Shown here: piece after piece, positions 1 to 5,816 of the stretch
Layout of the letters: each line of letters starts with the position of its first letter
Numbering within the stretch: position 1 is the first letter of the stretch
Origin: JBBRYB01 sp038238115
GTDB taxonomy: Bacteria; Actinomycetota; Actinomycetes; Propionibacteriales; Nocardioidaceae
NCBI GenBank assembly: GCA_038238115.1
Contig: JBBRYB010000141.1
Span: 1 to 6,322, forward strand
Reading direction: 5' to 3'
DNA length: 6,322 bases
Program-made: the position numbers and the translations under genes
The notes under the pieces: model-generated
What the model saw: only the letters and a program-made list of their open reading frames with translations
Told to the model about the DNA's origin: nothing
The model's database searches: none

Positions 1-405
1 GGTCACCTGGAAGTGGTCGACGAGTCTCGAGCGGGGCAGTTCATCGGAGAAGAGGGTATTGCCTCGGGCTCGCCCCGCAACGCGTATGTCGTCGCCATCG
101 ATGACGTCACGACCCTGACGTTCTCCGCCTCCGCACCGATCGCCGTCCAGGGATCCGACGCGCAGGCCCAGCTCCGAACCAGATCACTCCCGTCAGGGGA
201 TCGAATCGACGCCAGGGTGGACACCTGTATCGACGTCTCGGCCTTCGTCGGCCACAAGATTCGGGCTGTGGCCGCACATCGCTCGCAGTACCCGATTGAT
301 CCGATCTTGTTCCCCCAGCACGTCCTCCGAGAGATGTTCGGGGTCGAGTACTTCATCCAAGTCTTACCGGAGCGAGTACTCCACACGTCGCTTCTCGATG
401 ACTAG
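1..405 (+). CDS. PIG-L/LmbE family deacetylase, C-terminal part (5' end outside window)
   Basis: This frame is open from the first base (GGT CAC CTG GAA GTG) to TAG at 403-405, so the 134 visible codons are the 3' part of a longer gene. An in-frame GTG at 13 is not needed as a start. The end resembles the C-terminal region of PIG-L (LmbE-like) deacetylases: a D-x-S block followed by K, then the A-H-R-S-Q motif at visible residues 91-96, then an F-G-V-E-Y-F segment near 113-118 close to the end. These zinc-dependent enzymes remove N-acetyl groups from GlcNAc-containing substrates such as mycothiol and glycolipid precursors. The zinc-binding N-terminal motifs (HPDD, HxxH) lie upstream of the window, so neither activity nor substrate can be judged. 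The gene converges on the minus-strand PLP enzyme with a 34-bp gap that contains no clear terminator. The family call is moderate because only the tail is visible. Confidence 0.72.
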   Translation, partial: GHLEVVDESRAGQFIGEEGIASGSPRNAYVVAIDDVTTLTFSASAPIAVQGSDAQAQLRTRSLPSGDRIDARVDTCIDVSAFVGHKIRAVAAHRSQYPIDPILFPQHVLREMFGVEYFIQVLPERVLHTSLLDD

Positions 406-439
406 CGAGCGAGGTCGCGACGCTGTGCCATCAGCGCGC

Positions 440-1399
440 TTAGAACTCCGCTGCGAGGTCGTCGAACAACGCAGTGGAGAAGTACCGCTCCATACGGTCC
501 GGCAGTATCGTGCCGATGTGGTGGCCAGGGCCGAGGCGGGCGGCGAGCCTCCTGGCTGCGGCAATGTTGAGCCCGCTCGACGGGCCGATGGCCAAGCCGC
601 GCCGAGCGAACTCGCGCGCGGTGGTCATGGCCTCGGGCTCCGGCACCCTCACGGGATCGTCGAGCCCCACTGCCTCGGGGTCGAGGAGTCGGCTCATGCC
701 CTCGACGATCCCCGGTATTCCGCCAACTATTTTAGGGTCACCCTCGGCTGTGAACGTGGCAGCCGGCATCGCCTGGGCGATCATCGTGTCGTGGCCGCGG
801 TCGCGCAGGGCCCGTGCTACGCCCATCAGCGTGCCGCCGGTGCCGACACCAGCGACGAAGCCGTCAAGCCGAACCCCGACCTGCTTTATAAGTTGGGGCC
901 CCGTCGAGTGCTCATGCGCGAGCAGGTTGCGCGGATTCTCGAACTGCCGAACCGCGTACACGTCCGGTCTCGTTTCCGAATCGCGCCGCAAGGCATTGAC
1001 CGCTCCATGCATGCCTAGCTCAGCCGGAGTGAGAACTACCTCCCCGCCGAGCCGGCGGATCATGAGGACCCGCTCGCCACTGACCGTCTTCGGCATGTAA
1101 GCGCGAAAGCGAACGCCCACGGTGGCGCAGACCATGCTGAGGGCGATCGAGGTCGACCCGCTCGACGCCTCCACCACGACGGTGGTGGCGGACACCTCCC
1201 CCGATGCCATTGCGTGGGCGACAACGCTCGTCGCCATCCGGTCCTTGGTGCACCCGCTAGGCAGGAGGTACTCGAGCTTCAACCAGAGCGTGCATCCAGT
1301 CCGGTCGTCCTCGAACGGAACAGTAGGAGTCTCGAGCGGAAGCTGCAACAGCCAAGACGCCCGCTCGAGGCAGCTGGGTACATCCTTACTCATAGCCAC
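440..1399 (-). CDS. Cysteine-synthase-like PLP-dependent enzyme (fold type II)
   Basis: This is a 319-residue protein, close to the usual O-acetylserine sulfhydrylase length, and it looks complete. Visible landmarks: PSGCTKDRMA at 48-56 with the probable PLP lysine K52; the substrate loop EASSGSTS at 77-84; QFENPRN at 152-158 followed by H-x(3)-TGP; the phosphate-binding GVGTGGT at 184-190; GPSSG at 272-276, whose serine would contact the pyridine nitrogen; and an ILPDRMERYFS tail like that of CysK. Such enzymes catalyse beta-replacement or beta-elimination on serine or cysteine derivatives. The usual asparagine of the S/T-G-N-T loop is Ser here (SSGST), and the residue two before the lysine is Thr after an unusual Cys, so a substrate other than O-acetylserine is possible. 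The start is GTG at 1399 or ATG at 1393; neither has a good ribosome-binding site. Codons such as ATA (three or more), AAA and GTT are frequent compared with the right half of the window. Confidence 0.88.
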   Translation of the reverse strand: MAMSKDVPSCLERASWLLQLPLETPTVPFEDDRTGCTLWLKLEYLLPSGCTKDRMATSVVAHAMASGEVSATTVVVEASSGSTSIALSMVCATVGVRFRAYMPKTVSGERVLMIRRLGGEVVLTPAELGMHGAVNALRRDSETRPDVYAVRQFENPRNLLAHEHSTGPQLIKQVGVRLDGFVAGVGTGGTLMGVARALRDRGHDTMIAQAMPAATFTAEGDPKIVGGIPGIVEGMSRLLDPEAVGLDDPVRVPEPEAMTTAREFARRGLAIGPSSGLNIAAARRLAARLGPGHHIGTILPDRMERYFSTALFDDLAAEF

Positions 1400-1500
1400 C
1401 TGTCGGCCAACGACCTGACCCTCGTCGCGTGTGCAGTGGAGGATCCTCTGACACCCGCCCTACCCGCAACCATTCTGACCCCTCGTTGCGTCGACAGCGT

Positions 1501-1524
1501 GCACCAGAGGTCTACCACTGGTGC
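1501..1524. promoter_or_regulatory. 24-bp near-palindrome, candidate operator
   Basis: The arms GCACCAG (1501-1507) and CTGGTGC (1518-1524) are perfect inverted repeats. The inner bases GGT (1509-1511) and ACC (1514-1516) also pair, giving 10 matched positions out of 12 around one centre. The site lies in the 271-bp region between the divergent cysteine-synthase-like gene (about 100 bp away) and the cyclic-nucleotide-binding gene (about 150 bp away). The core GGT-CT-ACC resembles operators of FadR-type GntR regulators. No T-tract follows, so a terminator is unlikely. No regulator gene for it is visible nearby. The rest of 1400-1670 shows no convincing gene. Confidence 0.45.
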
Positions 1525-1661
1525 TCAACCACATTGACCGGCACGGGCTCAGAACTCGACCAGAGCGAGTGGCGGCCTTGGCGAGTTTCAGCGTTAGCAT
1601 ACGACCCAGCTTCCTGCTATGGCGACCTACGAGGGTTCGCGCCGATCTCAGCGACGCTCAC

Positions 1662-1667
1662 GGAGAA
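1662..1667 (+). promoter_or_regulatory. Ribosome binding site fixing the start at 1671
   Basis: GGAGAA stands three bases before ATG 1671. The reading frame stays open upstream to 1521, but that part has no family similarity and no ribosome-binding site, so this site selects 1671 as the start of the cyclic-nucleotide-binding gene. Confidence 0.6.
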
Positions 1668-1670
1668 CAC

Positions 1671-2177
1671 ATGGTGGATGCAGAGCGGTTGACAGCGATT
1701 CGATCGGTGCGCCCATTTCGACTCGTGGTCGACGAAGACCTTGAGCAGCTCGACGAAGAGATCGCAATGAGCGAGGCGGCGGCCGGCTCGACACTGTTCG
1801 AGGAGGGCGACGCAGCAGACGGGGTCGCGTGCATCATCAAGGGAACGGTCGAAATTCTGATGCGGCGCCGTGCCCTGGTGACGCTCGGTCCCGGAGCGGT
1901 CGTCGGGGAGCTCTCGCTATTCGTGCCGTCCGCCTCGCGCACCGCTACGGCCAGGGCGCGCTCGGCTGTACGCATGATCACGTGGCGCGCGGACGACGTC
2001 CATGGCCGCCTCGCCCGCCACGAACGCCTGGCCACCGCGATCGTGGCCGATCTCGCCTACGTGCTCGCGGAACGGCTCGACCGGCGCACACGAGATGTCG
2101 TCTCCCTGCTCGACGCCGCAGGCACCCGCCTCCCGGTGTCAGAGCTGGAGCGTCTACGCGGCCGCGTCCTGCAGTAG
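1671..2177 (+). CDS. Stand-alone cyclic nucleotide-binding domain protein
   Basis: This 168-residue protein consists almost entirely of one CRP-type cyclic-nucleotide-binding beta-barrel (about residues 12-110) followed by a long amphipathic helical segment (about 108-148). The barrel shows GSTLFEEGD at 39-47, an I-I-K-G-T-V strand at 55-60, and the phosphate-binding cassette GELSLF...SRTATARA at 79-95. Within the cassette, G79, E80, R90 and T91 have the same spacing as Gly71, Glu72, Arg82 and Ser83 of E. coli CRP, so ribose and phosphate contacts look intact and cAMP or cGMP binding is plausible. No helix-turn-helix follows; the chain ends about 20 residues after the helix. It is therefore not a DNA-binding regulator of Crp/Fnr type but a sensor that would act through dimerisation or a partner. 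A cyclase-superfamily gene starts 98 bp downstream on the same strand. Start chosen by GGAGAA before ATG 1671. Confidence 0.85.
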   Translation: MVDAERLTAIRSVRPFRLVVDEDLEQLDEEIAMSEAAAGSTLFEEGDAADGVACIIKGTVEILMRRRALVTLGPGAVVGELSLFVPSASRTATARARSAVRMITWRADDVHGRLARHERLATAIVADLAYVLAERLDRRTRDVVSLLDAAGTRLPVSELERLRGRVLQ

Positions 2178-2263
2178 CCGTCCGCTGGGATGCGGCGGTA
2201 ACCGCACAAGCCGCGGGCACCCATGTCGCCGTCGAGGGCCGCCGCCCCCCCGCCCGTGTCTGT

Positions 2264-2269
2264 TAATGT
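2264..2269 (+). promoter_or_regulatory. -10 element for leaderless transcription of the DUF2652 gene
   Basis: TAATGT fits the actinobacterial TANNNT -10 consensus. Counting its last T as -7 puts +1 on base 2276, the A of the ATG. The first T-A-A is also an in-frame stop codon, which excludes any earlier start. No -35 match is seen, and no Shine-Dalgarno sequence precedes the ATG. Confidence 0.45.
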
Positions 2270-2275
2270 CGATGG

Positions 2276-2986
2276 ATGTCGACGCGGCGATCGGTGCTGA
2301 TGATCGCCGACATCGGCGGGTACACCGAGTACATGCAGTTCCACCGCAGCTTCCTCGGGCATGCGGAGGCAGCCACGACTCGCATGCTCAGCAAGGTCGT
2401 CAGCGCGGCGCGGGGTTTTGATCTGGTCGAGATCGAGGGCGACGCGGCCTTCCTCTCGCGCGACGCGGAAGGGCTCGACAGCCCCGACGCGCTTGACGCC
2501 GTCACCAGTGCTGCTATCGCCATGCACGGCGCCTTTCACAGGGAGCGTCAGTTTGTCCAGCTCAACATGTGCCCGTGCGGCAGTTGCAAGCAGACCAACG
2601 CCTTGAAGCTCAAATTCGTCGCGCACGTTGGGGAGGTCGCCACCCAGACGATCAAGCGTCGCAAGAAACTGGTCGGCCTGGATGTCATCCACGTCCACCG
2701 CATGCTCAAGAACCCGGTCGACGTGCCGGAGTACCTCCTCGTCACCGACCAGCTCTTCCGCCACAGTGACACTGCCTCCTCCGAGCTGGCGATGCAGGAG
2801 GTCGACCTCGACCTCGAGGGAATCGGACAGGTGCGGACGCACTTCGTAGACGTCGGTGACCTGGCCGTGCCGCCTTCCTATCCCTCGTGGCCCCGGCGCA
2901 TAGGCGGCACGTTCGCCATGGTCGGCCGAGGCATCCCCTACGCCATCGGCCGGCGGCGCCCACCGGCGTTGGCCTCAGCCGGCTGA
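2276..2986 (+). CDS. DUF2652 protein, class III nucleotidyl-cyclase superfamily
   Basis: This 236-residue protein begins with a strand leading into ADIGGYTEYM (11-20), the counterpart of the cyclase ADIxGFT motif with metal-ligand candidate D12. VEIEGDAAF at 51-59 matches the K-x-x-GD segment and offers a second acidic ligand, D56. LKFVAHVGEV (112-121) and LVGLDVIHVHRMLKN (132-146) align with the later part of the fold, where true cyclases have R-x-G and G-x-x-VN. These features fit the DUF2652 family, whose function I do not know to be established. A cysteine cluster, C99-P-C101-G-S-C104, sits between the two halves and could bind metal or form a redox site. The canonical substrate-fixing Asn/Arg pair of active cyclases is not obvious, so catalysis is unproven. 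The last 40 residues are Pro/Arg-rich with no clear domain. An in-frame stop 12 bp upstream fixes the earliest possible start at 2276. It follows the cyclic-nucleotide-binding gene. Confidence 0.82.
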   Translation: MSTRRSVLMIADIGGYTEYMQFHRSFLGHAEAATTRMLSKVVSAARGFDLVEIEGDAAFLSRDAEGLDSPDALDAVTSAAIAMHGAFHRERQFVQLNMCPCGSCKQTNALKLKFVAHVGEVATQTIKRRKKLVGLDVIHVHRMLKNPVDVPEYLLVTDQLFRHSDTASSELAMQEVDLDLEGIGQVRTHFVDVGDLAVPPSYPSWPRRIGGTFAMVGRGIPYAIGRRRPPALASAG

Positions 2987-2995
2987 GCCCTCAGC
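2974..2995 (+). repeat. Overlapping inverted repeats at the end of the DUF2652 gene, possible hairpin terminator
   Basis: Three alternating arms, CTCAGC (2974-2979), GCTGAG (2982-2987) and CTCAGC (2990-2995), can pair in two mutually exclusive ways. The first two form a perfect 14-bp palindrome (2974-2987) that includes the stop codon. There is no following T-tract, so termination at this hairpin is only a possibility. Confidence 0.35.
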
Positions 2996-3061
2996 GCTCC
3001 CAGCAAATGGCGCGCCGCCGTCGTTAGTGGTGGTGGCAGTCTGGTGCGCCGCGTCGCGAGA

Positions 3062-3117
3062 CGGGTACGGCCCCACGGCCCACGGCCGCGCTCACCGGGT
3101 ACCGGCCACCCACGGCC
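3062..3117. repeat. GC-rich imperfect direct repeats
   Basis: CGGGTACGGCC (3062-3072) recurs as CGGGTACCGGCC (3096-3107), 34 bp downstream. Both copies are followed by one or two CCCACGGCC units, which occur three times in total. The copy number is low and no function is evident. Confidence 0.4.
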
Positions 3118-3265
3118 AGGAAGGACGGGCGCTCCAGCACGACTACGCGCAGGGTCGTGTTGCACGCACGAAGGGTGGCGCGCCGCGGACGTCCCTCGGC
3201 ACGCTGCACACCGCCCAGATAGACGCACACGGCCCTGGCGGGGATCGATCTTTACCGGTAGCCGA

Positions 3266-3279
3266 TGAGCGGTCGCTCA
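3266..3279. promoter_or_regulatory. Operator-like perfect palindrome
   Basis: TGAGCG (3266-3271) and CGCTCA (3274-3279) are perfect inverted repeats around GT. The pattern resembles operators bound by TetR-family repressors. It lies between two gene ends, where no promoter would be expected, and no clear -10 element flanks it, so it may be a relic or simply a hairpin. Confidence 0.3.
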
Positions 3280-3386
3280 GCTGTCCTTATAGGCCGCGAA
3301 CAGAGGTAGGGGAGGTCCCAGGCGGGGAGTCTCCATGATGGCCGCGGTCATTTCGGTCGGCTCCGACTCGTCGGTTTGGCGGGTCG

Positions 3387-4865
3387 TCAAGGGGTTACGG
3401 CCGCCGGCCTGGGCGAGGAGCCCGAAGACGCGCCGCTCCCACCGCCCGGGCCCGCAGAGCGGCGGACGGCCTCGGCGATCGCGTGGACGCCGCGGACAAG
3501 CTGGTGCGTGGAGAGGTTGCCGAAGGCGAGGAGCAGTGCTGGGTCGGCGGGCGTGTGAGTGAGTCGGTAATGACCCAGGCCGGTGACGCGGACCCCCAGG
3601 GACAACGCCGCCTCCACGACGGAGTCCTCGTCGACGTCCGAGGGGAGCAGGAGCACGGTGTGGCAGCCGGCGGCAAGTCCCTGGAGCCGGTCGGGACCGA
3701 AGTCGGCGGCCACCTGCTCGGCCAGTGCGTCGCGGCGGGCGCGGTAGAGGTCGCGCACCCTCCGCAGATGGCGGTCGAAGCGCCCCGACTCGACCAGCAG
3801 GGCGAGGGCCTCCTGGTCGAGCCCGGGCGCGCCGCGGCTGCTCAGGTGCTTCGCCTCGGTGAGAGCCTCGACGTAGCGGGGCGGCGCGAGGACCCAGCCG
3901 ATCCGGATCGTGGGCGCGATCGTCTTGCTCACGGAGCCCAGGGCGAACACCCGCTCAGGATCCAGTCCCTGAAGGGATCCGACGGCCTGCCGGTCGTAGC
4001 GGAACTCGGCGTCGTAGTCGTCCTCGAGGATAACGCCGTCGACCTCGTTGGCCCACGAGACCAGCTCGCGGCGGCGAGATGGGCTGAGAGCCACCCCCGT
4101 GGGGCACTGGTGTGCCGGCGTGACGAGGACCGCACGTGCCTGCGTCGCACGGAGCGCTGCCACGTTCAGTCCCTCGGCATCCACCGGGATCGGTACGACG
4201 GCAAGGCCGGCGCGCCGGGCGATGACGTCGTGCTCGCGCGGGCCGGGATCCTCCAGGGCGAGGACCTTGATGCCGGATCGCGCGAGGGTCGCGAGGGTGA
4301 AGGCCAGACCCTGTCGGAAACCGCCGACCACGACGGCGTCGTCCGCGGTCGCGCACCCGGCCCGAACGCGACGGTGATAGGCGGTCACGACCTGGCGCAG
4401 GTGACGGGAGCCGGCCGGTTCCTCGTCCCCCAGCCGGGCGGTCGGCAGCGTTCGCGTCGCCTCGCCCACGGCCCAGACCCAGTCGCGCAGCGGAACCGAG
4501 CCGAGATCGGGGATGCCGTACTCGAAGTCGATCTCGGGCTTCGGCCTCGGCGCCGCGGGACGCGTGCCCTCGGTGCGGTCGAGGCGCTGCGCGCCAGGGA
4601 TCCGGGCCACCCGGGTTCCCGAGCCGACCGCGGAGTCGACGTACCCCTCCGCCACCAGCTGCTCGTAGACCTCCACCACGGTGCCGCGCGATACCCCGAG
4701 GTGGTCGGCCAGCCGCCTGGTGGACGGCAGCCTCTCTCCCGCGACCAGACGACCCTCGCGGATGGCGACGCGCAGCTGCTCCTGGATCTGAAGGGCAAGG
4801 GGGCCACAGGTGCGATCCAACGCGATCATCAGGTCCGGAGCGTCGCGGCTCCAGTTGGCGGGCAT
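3387..4865 (-). CDS. MocR-family transcriptional regulator (GntR winged helix plus aminotransferase-like domain)
   Basis: The protein is 492 residues from ATG 4865. Residues about 17-85 form a GntR-type winged helix: PLALQIQEQLR, then GERLPSTRRLADHLGVSRGT and a GYVDSAVGSGTRV wing. After a linker of about 25 residues rich in Pro/Arg comes a fold type I aminotransferase-like domain (about 112-470) with TPAHQCPTG (249-257), EDDYDAEFRYD (281-291) supplying the PLP-nitrogen aspartate, and SVSKTIAPTIRIGW with K314 as the probable PLP lysine. MocR proteins sense PLP or a PLP-amino-compound adduct and bind direct repeats near a divergent target gene. Here the divergent neighbour is an EamA transporter 82 bp away, the likely target. 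The frame stays open to 4988 but would then overlap the transporter start; 4865 fits family length, and ATG 4829 is an alternative. Neither start has a strong ribosome-binding site. The last 25 residues are Gly/Ser/Pro-rich and probably disordered. Confidence 0.93.
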   Translation of the reverse strand: MPANWSRDAPDLMIALDRTCGPLALQIQEQLRVAIREGRLVAGERLPSTRRLADHLGVSRGTVVEVYEQLVAEGYVDSAVGSGTRVARIPGAQRLDRTEGTRPAAPRPKPEIDFEYGIPDLGSVPLRDWVWAVGEATRTLPTARLGDEEPAGSRHLRQVVTAYHRRVRAGCATADDAVVVGGFRQGLAFTLATLARSGIKVLALEDPGPREHDVIARRAGLAVVPIPVDAEGLNVAALRATQARAVLVTPAHQCPTGVALSPSRRRELVSWANEVDGVILEDDYDAEFRYDRQAVGSLQGLDPERVFALGSVSKTIAPTIRIGWVLAPPRYVEALTEAKHLSSRGAPGLDQEALALLVESGRFDRHLRRVRDLYRARRDALAEQVAADFGPDRLQGLAAGCHTVLLLPSDVDEDSVVEAALSLGVRVTGLGHYRLTHTPADPALLLAFGNLSTHQLVRGVHAIAEAVRRSAGPGGGSGASSGSSPRPAAVTP

Positions 4866-4866
4866 G

Positions 4867-4925
4867 GGACCAGTCAACCAAATGGTCCAGTGCGCCCCTC
4901 CCGAAGTGGACCTTGAGTGCGGACC
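4867..4925. promoter_or_regulatory. Candidate MocR binding region with repeated GGACC/TGGTCC half-sites
   Basis: The divergent region carries GGACCA (4867-4872), its inverted copy TGGTCC (4883-4888), a further TGGACC (4907-4912) and CGGACC (4920-4925). Two copies align as direct repeats, AAATGGTCCA (4880-4889) and AAGTGGACCT (4904-4913), 24 bp apart. Direct repeats combined with an inverted copy are typical of MocR targets such as those of GabR and PdxR. The first half-site lies directly against the regulator's ATG, which would suit autorepression, and the third abuts the -35-like element of the transporter promoter. Confidence 0.55.
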
Positions 4926-4941
4926 GTCTGGCGACGAGCAT
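4913..4941 (+). promoter_or_regulatory. Candidate promoter of the EamA transporter gene
   Basis: TTGAGT (4913-4918) and GAGCAT (4936-4941) are separated by 17 bp. Counting the last T as -7 puts +1 at 4948, the A of the transporter ATG, so the mRNA would be leaderless. The -35 matches four of six consensus bases and the -10 only three of six. Such a weak promoter would fit dependence on an activator bound just upstream. Confidence 0.35.
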
Positions 4942-4947
4942 CGAGCC

Positions 4948-5784
4948 ATGGGCATCGGACTCGTCTTGGCACTCACAGCGGCGCTCACCTACGGCGCCTC
5001 GGACTTCGTCGGAGGGACCGGCTCGCGCCGGCACTCCCCGTGGAGGGTGGTGCTGGTCGGCCAATTGTGTGGCGCCGCCGTGATGGTCGCGTGCGGGCTG
5101 CTCGCACCGGCGGACCCGCGCGCCGCTGACTTCGCCTGGGCTCTGCTCGCCGGCGCCGGGTCGGCGACGGGAAGCATCTTCTTGTTCCGGGGGCTCTCCC
5201 GCGGTCGGATGGGACTGGTCGCCCCCGTGTCCGCGGTCGGCGCCGCAGTGCTCCCGGTCCTGGTCGGGGTGGCCCTCGGTGAACGTCCCACCTGGCTCAC
5301 CTGGCTCGGCGTCCTCGTCGCCCTTCTCGGCACCTGGCTCGTCTCCCGTGAGTCCACGGCGTCGGCAACCGGCACGCGAGGCGCGCTCGTCGACGGCGCC
5401 GCCGCAGGCGCCGGCTTCGGTGTGCTGTTCATCGCGCTGGGGCAGGTCTCGAGCGACGCGGGGTTCATGCCGCTGGCCGCCAACCAGCTCTTCGGAGCGG
5501 CCGTGACCGTCGTCGTCGCCGCGGCGCTCGGTCAGGAGTGGCGCCCACGTCTGGGCGTGCTGCCCTGGGGCGGCGCGTCCGGCGCACTCGGCGCGGCAGG
5601 CACGTTGACCTTCCTGCTGTCCACGCACGCCACCGACCTCGGCGTGGCCGCCGTGCTGACCTCTCTCTACCCGGCCGTGACGGTCCTGCTCGCTTCCATC
5701 GCGCTGGGCGAGCGCCTCGGCGGCGGTCAGCGGATCGGCATCGGTATCTGCACCCTGGCCGTGGCGACGCTCGCGATCGGCTGA
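4948..5784 (+). CDS. EamA/DMT-family transporter
   Basis: This 278-residue, very hydrophobic protein has about ten membrane segments (roughly 1-20, 33-52, 62-80, 88-110, 115-133, 147-166, 172-193, 203-224, 229-250 and 260-278). It is built as a tandem duplication: VALGER (108-113) followed by the final helix of the first half is mirrored by IALGER (251-256) and the final helix of the second half, a hallmark of EamA repeats in the drug/metabolite transporter superfamily. Members export amino acids, metabolites or drugs across the cytoplasmic membrane; the substrate cannot be read from sequence. The frame is open further upstream to 4810, but that part overlaps the MocR gene and lacks the family start, so ATG 4948 is preferred. 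Only a weak GAG precedes it. It is divergent from the MocR regulator, its likely controller, whose PLP-linked sensing suggests an amine or amino-acid-related substrate. Confidence 0.92.
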   Translation: MGIGLVLALTAALTYGASDFVGGTGSRRHSPWRVVLVGQLCGAAVMVACGLLAPADPRAADFAWALLAGAGSATGSIFLFRGLSRGRMGLVAPVSAVGAAVLPVLVGVALGERPTWLTWLGVLVALLGTWLVSRESTASATGTRGALVDGAAAGAGFGVLFIALGQVSSDAGFMPLAANQLFGAAVTVVVAAALGQEWRPRLGVLPWGGASGALGAAGTLTFLLSTHATDLGVAAVLTSLYPAVTVLLASIALGERLGGGQRIGIGICTLAVATLAIG

Positions 5785-5803
5785 ACCGCACCTCCACCAA
5801 CAC

Positions 5804-5810
5804 GAAGGGA
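5804..5810 (+). promoter_or_regulatory. Ribosome binding site of the DHFR-like gene
   Basis: GAAGGGA lies six bases before ATG 5817, a clear Shine-Dalgarno sequence. It supports internal translation start in a transcript shared with the upstream transporter. Confidence 0.55.
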
Positions 5811-5816
5811 AGACTC

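Larger units (their letters stand above)
2987..3386. other. 400-bp convergent intergenic region without a recognisable gene
   Basis: The region lies between the stops of the plus-strand DUF2652 gene and the minus-strand MocR gene. Open frames of up to about 100 codons exist on both strands, but none shows a recognisable domain, a convincing ribosome-binding site or consistent codon use. It contains GC-rich imperfect repeats (3062-3117) and an operator-like palindrome (3266-3279). It may hold the remnant of a lost gene, but nothing in it can be matched to a family. Confidence 0.5.

Noticed and set aside
296..1018. 240-codon plus-strand open frame opposite the PLP enzyme
   Set aside because: It overlaps both the deacetylase end and the cysteine-synthase-like gene and has no recognisable motif.
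1595..1600. TAGCAT as a -10 element for the cyclic-nucleotide-binding gene
   Set aside because: It fits TANNNT, but no -35 match or extended -10 is present and such hexamers are common by chance; too weak to list as a promoter.
1521..1670. N-terminal extension of the cyclic-nucleotide-binding protein
   Set aside because: The extension has no family similarity and no ribosome-binding site, while ATG 1671 has GGAGAA just upstream.
2191..2206. Small hairpin TGCGG...CCGCA between the sensor and DUF2652 genes as a terminator
   Set aside because: The stem is only five pairs with no T-tract; similar short stems are frequent in GC-rich DNA.
2057..2842. 261-codon minus-strand open frame opposite the sensor and DUF2652 genes
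   Set aside because: It is a mirror of the plus-strand DUF2652 gene, which has clear cyclase-like motifs; the antisense product has none.
3027..3338. 103-codon plus-strand frame, and overlapping minus-strand frames, in the convergent gap
   Set aside because: No domain, no good ribosome-binding site and a composition typical of translated GC-rich noncoding DNA.
3483..4916. 477-codon plus-strand open frame opposite the MocR gene
   Set aside because: It is antisense to a clearly recognised MocR protein, has no domain of its own, and is explained by the GC-rich codon structure of the real gene.
3955..5628. 557-codon minus-strand open frame over the MocR and transporter genes
   Set aside because: It spans two well-supported genes in other frames and its product is a low-complexity Arg/Gly/Ala-rich sequence without family features.
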